Shown here: positions 14,801 to 22,883 of the stretch, in pieces
How the letters are laid out: each line of letters starts with the position of its first letter
Position numbering within the stretch: the stretch's first letter is position 1
DNA from: Paenibacillus spiritus
GTDB taxonomy: Bacteria > Bacillota > Bacilli > Paenibacillales > Paenibacillaceae
NCBI RefSeq assembly: GCF_008710135.1
Contig: NZ_VYKK01000030.1
Coordinates: 104,854-168,853 of the forward strand
Length of the DNA: 64,000 nt
Direction of reading: 5' to 3'
Made by a program: the position numbers and the translations under genes
The notes under the pieces: generated by a model
What the model was told of the DNA's origin: nothing
Databases searched by the model: none
The model's input: the letters and a program-made list of their open reading frames with translations, nothing else

Positions 14801-14824
14801 ATCGTTCCACCCTCCTTGTCGGCC

Positions 14825-15553
14825 TCAAGCGAGGTCCCGGCGCTTCAGCCGCTGCAGCGTCCACCGGCCCATCAGCAGCAGGGAGGCCGCTCCGGCTGAG
14901 AGCATGCCCCACGGAAGCGGCGAAGCCAGTCCCCGGTCCCGGCATAAGCGGGCCGAGAACAGCAGGAGATTCCCGCCGGACAAGCCGACCGCTCCGGCAA
15001 CCCCGGCAATCAGAGCCACCAGCACCACCATGGCCACAAAGTACATTCTGCCGCTGTGAGCCATCTCGAAGTGAATGAATACCGAGGTGATCACCAGACC
15101 GTAGCCGATCCAGGCCAGCACAAAGGCCAGATAGGCTGCCGGCGGCAGCGAATGCCGGGCATCGGGACTGAGCGCATACAGCAGGCCGAAGAAGATCAGG
15201 CCGTTTAGGCAGAAGGCTAGCAGAGACTGGAGCTGTCTTTTGCACAGAACCGCCTTCGACGGCACCGGCAGCGTACGCAGATAGGAGAGCGTCTTCGTGT
15301 ACACATCGCTGCCCCAGTAACGCAGGGACCGGCGGCAGTAGACAAAGCCCAACATCGGCACCGTCAGCAACAGCAGATAGTCCGCAATAATCATCGGGTC
15401 CTGGTCCTTCAATCTCTCCTGCAGCATGACTCCGGTGAATAATCCGAAGTAGCCCATCATCACCAGGGAGAACGCCACGACCTTGATGATCCGCATTCGG
15501 GTACCCATCATCTCGCTCTTAAGCAAAAACCAGGCTTCTCTCATCGTACTCAT
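14825..15553 (-). CDS. ABC-2 type permease-like membrane protein
   Basis: 242 aa with about six hydrophobic helices (VVAFSLVMMGYFGLFTGVML, DYLLLLTVPMLGFVY, LLAFCLNGLIFFGLLYAL and others) and a short amphipathic N-terminus. No conserved catalytic motif. First gene of the operon, 24 bp before gntR, so most likely the membrane partner of the YtrB-like ATPase. ATG 15553 is preferred; an in-frame TTG at 15565 has no spacing for a binding site. Confidence 0.78.
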   Translation of the reverse strand: MSTMREAWFLLKSEMMGTRMRIIKVVAFSLVMMGYFGLFTGVMLQERLKDQDPMIIADYLLLLTVPMLGFVYCRRSLRYWGSDVYTKTLSYLRTLPVPSKAVLCKRQLQSLLAFCLNGLIFFGLLYALSPDARHSLPPAAYLAFVLAWIGYGLVITSVFIHFEMAHSGRMYFVAMVVLVALIAGVAGAVGLSGGNLLLFSARLCRDRGLASPLPWGMLSAGAASLLLMGRWTLQRLKRRDLA

Positions 15554-15582
15554 TGATTTCTTCAACCTCGCTCATGTGTGCT

Positions 15583-15633
15583 TACTGTATATATCTATAT
15601 GCACAGTATAATCACACGGCAAATAGGCGTCAA
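15583..15633 (-). promoter_or_regulatory. promoter and GntR-type operator of the ABC operon
   Basis: Minus strand: -35 TTGACG (15633-15628), 17-bp spacer, -10 TATACT (15610-15605). A 26-bp near-palindrome with outer arms TACTGT (15583-15588) and ACAGTA (15603-15608) and an alternating AT centre overlaps the -10 and the start site. This fits repression by the operon's own YtrA-type GntR protein. Confidence 0.75.
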
Positions 15634-15652
15634 TATTTTCCTGCAAAAAAAG

Positions 15653-15703
15653 AGAACCCGGCCAGCCTGTCCGAAGATTTCTCTTCTTGGCTGGCCGGGT
15701 TCT
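15653..15703 (-). terminator. terminator of the KGG-repeat gene
   Basis: A perfect 15-bp stem (15653-15667 with 15689-15703) and a 21-nt loop, followed on the minus strand by CTTTTTTT. Confidence 0.85.
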
Positions 15704-15795
15704 CCGGCGTTCCCTCATTTATGGCTCCTCCGGAACCGGCGCGTTCTTGGCGCAGACCCGCTCCCGGGACCGGACCCGAATCATCGGGAGATCAA

Positions 15796-16113
15796 TTAGG
15801 AGCGTCCGCCTTTGCGGCCCGCTTCTTCGCGGCTCATCTTGCCGTTGCCTTCATTGCCGTTGCCGCGGGCTTCGCCGCCCTTGCGGCCGATTTCCTGATA
15901 GAACTCTTTATCGTGGCTGTCGGAGGTTGCTTCTCCGCCTTTTTTGCCGATTTCCTGATAGAAATCCTTGTCATGATTCTCGGAGGTTGCTTCTCCGCCC
16001 TTCTTACCGATCTCTTGATAAAATTCTTTGTCGTGATTCTTGGATGTAGCTTCTCCGCCCAGACGACCTGCTTCTTCGCGACTCATCTTGTTGTTCTCAT
16101 CGTTTCTTGCCAT
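15796..16113 (-). CDS. KGG-repeat stress protein (GsiB-like)
   Basis: 105 aa, very hydrophilic, made of about five repeats of the KGG type, such as EFYQEIGKKGGEATSENHDK. It opens and closes with a shorter MSREEAGR(L/K)GG unit. This is the plant-LEA-like repeat of GsiB/con-10 proteins, induced by stress and starvation and thought to act as hydration or desiccation protectants. Start ATG 16113 with AGAGGAG 10 nt upstream. Monocistronic with its own terminator. No convincing sigma-B promoter was found upstream. Confidence 0.88.
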   Translation of the reverse strand: MARNDENNKMSREEAGRLGGEATSKNHDKEFYQEIGKKGGEATSENHDKDFYQEIGKKGGEATSDSHDKEFYQEIGRKGGEARGNGNEGNGKMSREEAGRKGGRS

Positions 16114-16119
16114 TTCCAA

Positions 16120-16379
16120 CTCACTCCTCTGAATTTGTGGTAGTAGGGTGTGCCATGCGGCAACACTCTGTATTTAAACGTCTGCCCGTTATTCAAACGG
16201 ATTTCACATCAAATGGGAAGTTCGTCCCGCCCTCACTCCCGCCTCTCCTCGTGATACCCATCCGGCGGAACGGCAATCTGGGAAGAAGGTCTCTTTTTGC
16301 CGGACGCCGCCTTTGGCAGAGAGCCTTGGAACGAGCGGAACCGCCGGCCTGACGGCCGGCGGTTCCTGTACTTGCGAGC
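16120..16379. other. intergenic region upstream of the KGG gene
   Basis: 260 bp without a credible gene; frames crossing it lack binding sites. It holds the upstream sequence of the KGG gene and the perfect 13-bp-stem hairpin at 16337-16366 that follows the DUF420 stop. Confidence 0.5.
16337..16366 (-). terminator. GC-rich hairpin after the DUF420 gene
   Basis: A perfect 13-bp stem, GGAACCGCCGGCC (16337-16349) with its complement (16354-16366) and a 4-nt loop. No U-tract follows, so it may be a weak terminator or a 3'-end stabiliser. Confidence 0.5.
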
Positions 16380-16844
16380 TTAGGCTCCTATTATAATTTC
16401 CCATACCGGCTTGGTGTGGCCGCCCGGATACATCAGGTACAGCAGCACATAGACCGTACTTCCCGTGATGGCCGTAATGAACCAAATGACTGCCGTTACT
16501 CGTCCCCATTTGCGATGCTTCGCATACTTCTCCCGGAAGCCGAGCACCAGCGTCGTAATCCCGAAGACAGCGGCGACCGAAGCCAACACAATATGAAAGA
16601 TCAGGAAGACGTAGTACAGACCCGACAGATGCGGGGGGCCGTTCCAGTCGGTGTTGCCCACAAACAGCGTCCGCGACGCATACACCAGAAAGAACAGAAT
16701 CGCGAACACAGCGGCCCAGATCATAGTCTTCTTGTGCGCTTCGCGCTTGCCTTGAATAATGAGTCGCCAGCCGACCGCCACCAGTATCGCGCTGATTACG
16801 ATAAAGGATGTGCTGATCGTCGGAAACACGGTGAATATGTCCAT
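16380..16844 (-). CDS. DUF420 membrane protein, CtaM/YozB-like
   Basis: 154 aa with four to five membrane helices (IFTVFPTISTSFIVISAILV, MIWAAVFAILFFLVY, YYVFLIFHIVLASVAAVFG, AVIWFITAITGSTVYVLLYL). Conserved His residues (HLSGLYYVFLIFH, and H in KYAKHRKWG) are typical of DUF420. CtaM homologues are needed for heme-copper oxidase maturation in Firmicutes (established for S. aureus CtaM). Monocistronic here, away from cta genes. GAGGAGG precedes the ATG, and a promoter lies at 16911-16939. Confidence 0.85.
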   Translation of the reverse strand: MDIFTVFPTISTSFIVISAILVAVGWRLIIQGKREAHKKTMIWAAVFAILFFLVYASRTLFVGNTDWNGPPHLSGLYYVFLIFHIVLASVAAVFGITTLVLGFREKYAKHRKWGRVTAVIWFITAITGSTVYVLLYLMYPGGHTKPVWEIIIGA

Positions 16845-16910
16845 TCCGATCCTCCTCGAAGCTTCCCTGTACCGGGCAGCTCCTGTTTACACAGTCTGCC
16901 CGTTCTCTTG

Positions 16911-16939
16911 TTTATACCATTGATACGGGACAAAGCCAA
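16911..16939 (-). promoter_or_regulatory. probable sigma-A promoter of the DUF420 gene
   Basis: Minus strand: -35 TTGGCT (16939-16934), 17-bp spacer, -10 TATAAA (16916-16911). The leader holds a 7-bp inverted repeat (CGGGCAG with CTGCCCG) near 16872-16902. Confidence 0.55.
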
Positions 16940-16961
16940 GTCCGGTTCTCCAACAACAAAA

Positions 16962-16996
16962 AACCGCACCCGCGGTCCTGCCGCTTCGGTACGGTT
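16962..16996 (-). terminator. terminator of the 62-aa gene
   Basis: A 9-bp stem (16962-16970 with 16988-16996, one G-U pair) followed by U-rich sequence on the minus strand, 55 bp past the stop. Confidence 0.65.
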
Positions 16997-17051
16997 GAAT
17001 TCCAGTTCATCATGTAAGTTCGCGCTTGCTGCGCCGCGAGATGCGCTTCGG

Positions 17052-17240
17052 TCAGGAGACGGAAGAATTCATTCTGCCGAGCTCATGCTCGACCACCATC
17101 GTCAGTTCTTCCTCATAGCCGCCCGTAATCCGGTATTTCCGGACATATTCCTTGACGAATTTCTTGGGGTCCTTTGGCCGAAAAATCCGTGTCATCTCCC
17201 GCAGACTTTCCTTGACTTCATTGTGACCTTTGCTTGCCAT
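17052..17240 (-). CDS. small hypothetical protein, 62 aa
   Basis: Unknown family. Starts MASKGHNEVKESLREMTRIF, then a basic stretch (RPKDPKKFVKEYVRKYRI) and an acidic helix ending GRMNSSVS; probably a small soluble helical protein. ATG 17240 is chosen because GGGAGGG lies 7 nt upstream. A longer in-frame extension to 17423 is Arg/Pro-rich, has no binding site and looks non-coding. Confidence 0.65.
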   Translation of the reverse strand: MASKGHNEVKESLREMTRIFRPKDPKKFVKEYVRKYRITGGYEEELTMVVEHELGRMNSSVS

Positions 17241-17753
17241 GATCAGTTCCCTCCCAAAACATTGAAATGAATGCTCCGTCGTAGAGAATGCATGATGAAA
17301 AGTCCGCCGTTGCTTCTCGAAAATGCGGGCTGCCGTCAGGCTTGCGCGGCCCTGGGGCCGCATGCCGCATCTTCGGCTCGGCGCGGCTTCCGAAGAAGTC
17401 CCTCGTGAGCCTCCGGCCAGCATGCCGGTGAAGCAGGTTCGTCTATTTTGGGTCTGAGAAATGCAGGGGCGAATTACGCACCTGACCGTATAATAACCCG
17501 AAACCCAGGGGTCTGAATCATTGTACGGGTCTTATCCCCTTATTGTAACATATTCCGGACCAAGTTCCACCTTACCTGTCAACCATCCGCCAAAAAAATT
17601 TATTTCTCCCTGTCCGGAAACGGGAATACCTGTTCTATTATATACCGGAACCCGAACATTCGTACAGGGACCAGACGATTATATGCGAGAATGGGTAAGA
17701 ATAAGGATAGACAGGCATTGCGCCTTATCCCTTCATTAGCGAGGAGCTGCTCC
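17241..17753. other. intergenic region, no gene seen
   Basis: About 510 bp between the divergent 62-aa gene and the serine hydrolase gene. The left half is GC-rich, the right half AT-rich with several TATTAT/TATATA stretches near 17636-17644 that may serve the hydrolase promoter, but no -35 of good quality pairs with them. Confidence 0.4.
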
Positions 17754-18788
17754 ATGAAACAACCTGTACCCATTCTGCAGTCTCCGCAGCGGGCCGTCCC
17801 GTTCCTGCCCGCTGCCCGTCCCGAGGATACCGGCACCGCGCCGGACCCGCTTGAGGAAGCGCACCGCACCGTACTGCGCGAGTACGGCAAAATGCACAGC
17901 ATGCTCGTTGCACGCGGAGGCCGCCTCATCTTCGAGCGCTATTACGGCGAAGGCGCGCCGGCCCGGCTGAACGATCTCCGCTCGGCCACCAAGAGCGTCA
18001 CTTCGCTGCTTGTGGGAATCGCCGCCGGCCGGGGAGACCTGCCCGGCATTGAAACGCCCGCTGCCGGAATTCTCCGCCGCCATGTGCCTTACCTTCACTC
18101 GGAAGAGCTGCCGGAGATTACGCTCCGGCATCTGCTCACCATGACAGCGGGCTTCAGCTGGCAGACCGGCAAGCGGCTCGGCGAGCCGCTCATCGCGAAG
18201 TTCCACCGCGCCCGGCGGTGGGCCTCTTTTGCCATGAGCCTGCCCATTATCCGCGAGCAGATCGGAACGTTCCAGTACCGCAGCACCGACTCGCATCTTC
18301 TCTCCATGGCGCTGACCGAATGCACGGGGCTGGACGCCTTCAGCTATGCCAGGGAGCATCTGTTCGGTCCGCTCGGCATTGAACACGCGGCCTGGAACGC
18401 CAGCCCCGAGGGGCACAGCATGGGCCATATCGGGCTGCACCTGACCTCGCGCGATCTCATCAAGCTCGGCATCTGCCTGCTGGAGGACGGCCGGTACGGG
18501 CAGAAGCAGATTGTGCCCGCCGAATGGCTGAAGGATGCGCTGTCCGCCCAGACCTCCGGCTATCCCGCCTACGGCGACTACGGCTACCAGTTCTGGACAG
18601 GCGTCATGTCCGGTCAGCCGTTCACTCTGGCGCACGGACACGGCGGACAGCAGATTCTGCTGCTTCCCCGCCTGGATGCGGTCATCGTGTTCACTGCGGA
18701 GAGCCGCACCGGCCACTGGAAGCATCCGCGCAAGCTTGTGGAGCAGCATTTGATCCCGGCGATGACCGGCGCCGCCAGCCGTTCCTAG
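17754..18788 (+). CDS. serine hydrolase, beta-lactamase/class C PBP-like
   Basis: 344 aa. Contains the S-x-x-K catalytic motif as RSATKSVTSLLVG (about residue 80), the Y-x-S/N equivalent in FQYRSTDSHLL (about residue 190) and the HGHGG motif near the C-terminus in place of the KTG box, the pattern of the class C beta-lactamase-like esterases and peptidases. No signal peptide or membrane anchor, so probably cytoplasmic. ATG 17754 has GAGGAG 7 nt upstream. Substrate unknown; true beta-lactamase activity is unlikely without export. Confidence 0.88.
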   Translation: MKQPVPILQSPQRAVPFLPAARPEDTGTAPDPLEEAHRTVLREYGKMHSMLVARGGRLIFERYYGEGAPARLNDLRSATKSVTSLLVGIAAGRGDLPGIETPAAGILRRHVPYLHSEELPEITLRHLLTMTAGFSWQTGKRLGEPLIAKFHRARRWASFAMSLPIIREQIGTFQYRSTDSHLLSMALTECTGLDAFSYAREHLFGPLGIEHAAWNASPEGHSMGHIGLHLTSRDLIKLGICLLEDGRYGQKQIVPAEWLKDALSAQTSGYPAYGDYGYQFWTGVMSGQPFTLAHGHGGQQILLLPRLDAVIVFTAESRTGHWKHPRKLVEQHLIPAMTGAASRS

Positions 18789-18875
18789 AACCCGTCCCTG
18801 CCCGCCGGCATAAGTTGTCCCGCTCCCGCATAGTCTGAGCATATGCAGACAGACCAACCAAGGAGCGTGAACGCC

Positions 18876-19214
18876 TTGTCCCCCTTCCGATCCTCCACCG
18901 GCCTCCCGGATTTCGCCGCGGCGGCCCTGTGCTATGCGATTCCGTTTGCCGGTTCCGTCGTCTTCCTTGCCCTTGAGAAACGCAGCCGCTTCGTTCTGTT
19001 CCACGCCCTGCAATCGCTGCTTGCCTTCGGCGCGCTCATGGCCGGACATATCGTCGCTGGCTTCATCCCGATCCTCGGCCCGCCGATTGCCGCCCTGCTC
19101 TCGCTGCTGGGCCTGGGGCTGTGGCTCTTCATGATCTTCCACAGCCTGCGCGGCCACTGGTACCAGCTCCCCTGGGCGGGGCCGCTGGCGGATCGGCTGA
19201 TGCGGGGGTTGTAG
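18876..19214 (+). CDS. DUF4870-like small membrane protein
   Basis: About 112 aa with three hydrophobic helices. The phrase LEKRSRFVLFHALQSLLAFG between helices 1 and 2 matches the (F/Y)HA-x-QSL signature of the DUF4870/Tic20-like family. Start unclear: TTG 18876 has AAGGAG 10 nt upstream; in-frame GTG 18867 and ATG 18843 lack proper spacing. Function unknown; a strong hairpin follows. Confidence 0.72.
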   Translation: MSPFRSSTGLPDFAAAALCYAIPFAGSVVFLALEKRSRFVLFHALQSLLAFGALMAGHIVAGFIPILGPPIAALLSLLGLGLWLFMIFHSLRGHWYQLPWAGPLADRLMRGL

Positions 19215-19239
19215 AGGAGAGATTTATTGGAAAAGTAAA

Positions 19240-19288
19240 GGCAAGAGAGACGCATACCCAGTCCTAACCGGTATGCGTCTCTCTTGCC
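19240..19288. terminator. 19-bp-stem terminator between convergent genes
   Basis: A perfect 19-bp stem (19240-19258 with 19270-19288), 11-nt loop. On the minus strand a U-rich tail follows, so it chiefly ends the ASCH gene. Confidence 0.8.
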
Positions 19289-19320
19289 AACAGTTCCATC
19301 TTGTACCCAGAGTGCTGTTG

Positions 19321-19746
19321 TTAAAATAGCAGGGGTTCAAATTGTTCATTCTTTTGCGATATAGGCCTGTAATTATCATCGACATAAAAGAAGGATTGGG
19401 GCGGTGTAAACGGAAAATCGAAGGCTTTGGGATCTATAGGCTCGCTGTAACGTTCAATTTCTCCAATTTTAATTGCATACGCTTTATCTCTGCGGTTGAA
19501 ATATTTCTTATAAAAGCTGTGTGTAATCCCTGAGAAATGATTCGTCTTTCTCCAAATGGAGTCTGGCTCACCATTTAAAATAGCTTCTATGCTAAATTCT
19601 CCTACTATTCTCCCTTCGGGCATTGTCGAATAAATTACAACCTTATCAACCTCTTTTTTGAAAATTGTCTTGCGGTATTCGTATTTCTTTTCTTCGCTGA
19701 ATATTTTGGCAACAAACTCAGGCTTAATCGATAGCAATACTTTCAC
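19321..19746 (-). CDS. ASCH/PUA-like domain protein
   Basis: 141 aa. Begins MKVLLSIKPEFVAKIFSEEK, then YEYRKTIF, VVIYSTMPEGRIVGEFSIE and later KAYAIKIGEIERYSEPID, the pattern of ASCH-fold (PUA-related) RNA- or nucleotide-binding domains: IKPEFA-x-KI, the Y/F-R-K strand and the VGEFE strand. GTG 19746 is preceded by AAGGTGGAG. It is AT-rich compared with both flanks and overlaps the 3' end of a decayed partner gene by about 20 bp, so the pair was an operon and was probably acquired. Function unknown. Confidence 0.7.
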   Translation of the reverse strand: MKVLLSIKPEFVAKIFSEEKKYEYRKTIFKKEVDKVVIYSTMPEGRIVGEFSIEAILNGEPDSIWRKTNHFSGITHSFYKKYFNRRDKAYAIKIGEIERYSEPIDPKAFDFPFTPPQSFFYVDDNYRPISQKNEQFEPLLF

Positions 19747-20262
19747 TCACTCCACCTTCTTTAAGTATTTGATCTAATTGATTATCTGTCAGTGGGAGAA
19801 AAGACCATCTTAATTTACGTCCTTAATCTATCCCTATCTCCTCAATCAGTTTTTTTCTGATCAGCCTTTTACTAAGGGCTGCATTGTATGTCATTTTTAT
19901 AGTATAACATTTGCCTTGATCATACCAATATCGTAAATCTTCTTTATCAAATACGCTGTACGTGCTGGCATAAGCATAAAAACTGTTAAAGTCAGCAAAT
20001 TCGTTCTGGCTTCTAACTTCCTCTACTACACAAATCGAAGTCGCTACAGAACTGTACTCTGCCTTTTGGCCTTGTGTAGCGGTCCTGTACATTACCAATA
20101 TATCTCCGCGAGTGTATAATAGGTTTAGCGGATGGATGGTTCGATAGTTCCCCCTCTTTCTACATTTTTCAATAAATTTCTCCAAGATCCAAAGGAAATA
20201 CTTCCAAAAAAATCAATTTTTCTAAGAGATATACAAAACGTATCCAAATAATCATGCATGAT
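19724..20262 (-). pseudogene. decayed PUA/EVE-like partner of the ASCH gene
   Basis: The longest open stretch (20185-19823, TTG start) encodes RGNYRTIHPLNLLYTRGDIL, VMYRTATQG and EEIGID-stop. The same frame continues past that TAA as GRKLRWSFLPLTDNQLDQIL to a second stop at 19724, overlapping the ASCH start. Upstream, a 1-base loss in the A7 run (plus strand 20206-20212) separates YLDTFCISLRKIDFF from WKYFLWILEKFIEK. The homology breaks where the lipid kinase gene begins, so the 5' part is lost. It reads as the C-terminal PUA/EVE-like domain of a larger protein; family assignment is tentative. Confidence 0.6.
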
Positions 20263-20274
20263 TGGAGCGCTTCC

Positions 20275-21252
20275 ATGTATTTGTTCATCATAAATCCCCG
20301 CGCGGGCGGCGGGGCGGCCGCCAAGGTATGGCAGGCGGCCCAGGAGACGCTGCGGGAGCGCAGCGTCTCCTACGAAGCGCTGCTTACAGGCAGCGCGGAG
20401 ACCGCCGGCGCCGAGATCGCCCGGGCGCTGGGCCGCCGCGCCGGCGCCTGGACCGCCGCCGTCGTCATCGGCGGCGATGGCACGCTGCACAGCGCGCTCG
20501 GCGCTATCGCGGCGCACGGCGTGCCGCTGGGGATCGTTCCCGCCGGCTCCGGGAACGACACGGCCCGCGGCTTCGGCGTGCCGCTGGACGCGCCGAAGGC
20601 GCTGGAAGCCGCGCTGGCCGGATGCGCGGCTCCGGCCGACATGCTTCGCGCCGGCAGCCGGAACACCGTGACGGCGGTCGCCAGCGGCTTCGACGCGCAG
20701 GTCGCAGTGAACGTCAACCGCAGCCGCTACAAGGCCGTCTGCAACGCCCTGCGCGCCGGACGGCTGGCCTATCTCATCGGCGTGCTGCATACGCTCGCGA
20801 CCTTCAAGCCGTGCCGGGCCCGCGTCGTCTGCGGCGGCGAAGAACGGTTCTTCGAGGACGTCTGGCTCGCCTCGGTCTGCAACCTGCCGTCCTACGGCGG
20901 GGGCCTGCGGATTGCGCCGCAGGCCGACAGCGCCGACGGCCTGCTCGACGTCTGCGTCGTGCACGGGATCGGCCGCTGGAAGCTGCTCCGGCTGTTCCCG
21001 ACGCTGCTCCGCGGCAGCCATGTGAAGCTGCCGTATGTAACCATGCTCCGCGGCGCCGAGGCGGAGATCGCCTTCGAGCGGCCGATGCCCGCCATCGGCG
21101 ACGGGGAGCCGCTGCCCGCAGGGCCCCTCGCCGTACGCTGCGAGCCCGGGGCGCTGCGGGTGCTGTCGCCGCCCGCGGCGCGGGCCGCGTCCGCAGCGGA
21201 CAGCCCCCGCGCGCCGGGCTCGGAGAAGCTTCTGCGCCAGCCTGCCGGCTAG
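20275..21252 (+). CDS. diacylglycerol kinase family lipid kinase
   Basis: 325 aa of the DagK/YegS/YtlR family: ATP-dependent phosphorylation of a lipid alcohol at the inner membrane face. The N-terminal LFIINPRAGGG, nucleotide-binding GGDGTLHSA (about residue 68) and PAGSGNDTARGF (about residue 92) are intact. A later GGGLRIAPQADSADGLLDVC motif is typical of YegS-like enzymes. ATG 20275 has GGAG 7 nt upstream; an in-frame ATG at 20254 has none and lies in AT-rich remnant sequence. Gene is very GC-rich. The long Ala-rich C-terminal tail is probably disordered. Confidence 0.9.
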   Translation: MYLFIINPRAGGGAAAKVWQAAQETLRERSVSYEALLTGSAETAGAEIARALGRRAGAWTAAVVIGGDGTLHSALGAIAAHGVPLGIVPAGSGNDTARGFGVPLDAPKALEAALAGCAAPADMLRAGSRNTVTAVASGFDAQVAVNVNRSRYKAVCNALRAGRLAYLIGVLHTLATFKPCRARVVCGGEERFFEDVWLASVCNLPSYGGGLRIAPQADSADGLLDVCVVHGIGRWKLLRLFPTLLRGSHVKLPYVTMLRGAEAEIAFERPMPAIGDGEPLPAGPLAVRCEPGALRVLSPPAARAASAADSPRAPGSEKLLRQPAG

Positions 21253-21350
21253 AGGGAGTCCCGGCTTAGGAGAATGTCGGCACAGGAGGAAGCGCCTTGC
21301 GCGCGTTTCCCGTCCCGGCCCCCATCGCCGGTTCTGCGCACATCAAAATA

Positions 21351-21374
21351 ACCCGCCGGCTTCCGCCGGCGGGT
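21351..21374. terminator. bidirectional terminator
   Basis: ACCCGCCGGC (21351-21360) pairs perfectly with 21365-21374, 4-nt loop; a U-rich tail follows on the minus strand (TATTTT) and CTCTTC on the plus. It lies between convergent genes. Confidence 0.7.
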
Positions 21375-21410
21375 CTCTTCGCTTGTTCATGATTCATAAT
21401 TAATCTGCAA

Positions 21411-21614
21411 TCAGGACAACGCTCTTCGGTTCAGCTTCTCCATCATCTTCTCGATCGAAGCCGAAGTCTCCTCGTAAGCGAGCTCTTTCTTGCGCTGGTA
21501 ATCTCCCGAAGGGCGTTCGATCGGCGAGAAGACCAGGGCATTCTTCGGATACCTCGCGCCTTTGACCGCTTCCTTCACATCTCCGTCAATGGACACAAAC
21601 ACCTTGGCTGCCAC
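21411..21614 (-). CDS. small hypothetical protein coupled to the DUF4062 gene
   Basis: 67 aa, unknown family. MAAKVFVSIDGDVKEAVKGA suggests one small alpha/beta unit, followed by an acidic/basic helix (ASIEKMMEKLNRRALS). GTG 21614 lies one base after the DUF4062 stop, and AAGGGGTGAT inside the upstream gene can serve as its binding site, so translation is coupled. The tight pairing suggests a functional partner. Confidence 0.68.
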   Translation of the reverse strand: MAAKVFVSIDGDVKEAVKGARYPKNALVFSPIERPSGDYQRKKELAYEETSASIEKMMEKLNRRALS

Positions 21615-21615
21615 C

Positions 21616-22767
21616 CTAGATCACCCCTTCCAGGACCGAGATCGCGAGTTCAAACAACTCGCTGTTTGTATTCATCATACCATCTTCCACGTTTTTGCGG
21701 TAGTCCACATAGAATTCGGTATTCCAGCCTTCTCCGCAGGGGAAATGGAACGTCAGGACAAAGCCGCCGCCTTTGAGGCAGACATAGAGACAGTTGTTGT
21801 CCTCCCGGAAAAAGATGCTGTCATACCCGTGCTTCTGGGTCAGCACGACATAGGAAGACTCATCGGTCAGCTCGTAATCCTTGGAGGTCGCTTCCCCGGC
21901 CGATTCTACGAAGGCCATCCGGCCGTCTGCGTACCGGTACACCGTGACGGCGGTACAGTCGCGGAAGCGTCCGATCTCGCGCTTGACATAGCCGAAATCA
22001 TTCACAATCAGGTTGCCCCGGGCGGACCGCTTCAATTCGCCCAGCAGCGCCTTCAGGTTCCCGGACCGGTCGAGCTTCAGATAAGGAAGGATGCGGGAGG
22101 TGAAGCCTTTGTAATGCCTCAGCTCTCGGGTCTGGGCCAGACTCGTTTCAATATCCTTCTTGTTTCTTAACATCTCTACGCCGTTGCGAAACATATCGCT
22201 CAGCAGCGAATCCCACGGAATCTGCACGCCGGGCGTCAGATTCTCGACGAAGATCTTCTCTTCGTTCATGATTTCATGCAGGAAGACCCAGACGTAGGGT
22301 TCCACATGGCTGAGCGATGGGCCGATCCGGTCCTGATGAAGCTTCAGATTCGCGATCATGTCCTGCGGAGACGGCCGGCCCGCTCCCCGGTCCCGGCATT
22401 CCCGGATATATCCGGACAGGATCGATTTGACGGTCCGCAGATACTCCGACTTGACGTCCACTTCGACGAATACCAGGATCGGCTTGCCGTCCTCCAGCGC
22501 CTGCTCGAACTCCAGATGGGTCACCGAGCGCCCGTGTTCCGTCACCGAGCCGGCATAGTAGCCGACGAACAGAACAAAGACGTCGCATTCCGTTACCATC
22601 CGGAGACATTTGGTTATGGAATCCTCTCCGTTCTGCCAGGCGCCGAAGTTCTTCTCGTACATCAGGGCTTCATGGCCCAGCGCGTTGATTCGCTCGAAGC
22701 TGTCGGCTCTGAGTCCCGCGAAGGACGCCTGAGAAGCCGAGCTCAGAAAAATCCGTGTTTTTGGCAA
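21616..22767 (-). CDS. DUF4062 domain protein
   Basis: 383 aa. The N-terminal 170 residues fit DUF4062: RIFLSSASQASFAGLRADSF, EALMYEKNFGAW, CDVFVLFVGYYAGS, SVTHLEFEQALEDGKPILVF. DUF4062 is TIR-like in fold and often sits at the N-terminus of STAND/NLR-type proteins. No NACHT or NB-ARC domain follows here; residues about 190-383 are an unrecognised alpha/beta domain rich in aromatic strands (for example VNDFGYVKREIGRFRDCTAV). Start TTG 22767 with AGAGGGG 8-9 nt upstream. It forms a two-gene operon with the 67-aa gene. Defence or signalling role is only an inference. Confidence 0.78.
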   Translation of the reverse strand: MPKTRIFLSSASQASFAGLRADSFERINALGHEALMYEKNFGAWQNGEDSITKCLRMVTECDVFVLFVGYYAGSVTEHGRSVTHLEFEQALEDGKPILVFVEVDVKSEYLRTVKSILSGYIRECRDRGAGRPSPQDMIANLKLHQDRIGPSLSHVEPYVWVFLHEIMNEEKIFVENLTPGVQIPWDSLLSDMFRNGVEMLRNKKDIETSLAQTRELRHYKGFTSRILPYLKLDRSGNLKALLGELKRSARGNLIVNDFGYVKREIGRFRDCTAVTVYRYADGRMAFVESAGEATSKDYELTDESSYVVLTQKHGYDSIFFREDNNCLYVCLKGGGFVLTFHFPCGEGWNTEFYVDYRKNVEDGMMNTNSELFELAISVLEGVI

Positions 22768-22883
22768 CCGACATTCCCCTCTTTAACCGGAATCCCCAAC
22801 TCTTGCTCCATAAATTGTATAATATTCCAGCCTTCTTTAGAAGGACCGGATGCCGGAATTCCGGAAATCCGGGCAGCGCAAAC

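Noticed and set aside
17241..17423. N-terminal extension of the 62-aa gene
   Set aside because: No ribosome binding site; Arg/Pro-rich; the shorter start has a perfect site.
20125..21021. 298-codon minus frame across the lipid kinase gene
   Set aside because: Antisense of a strongly GC-biased gene; no homology pattern.
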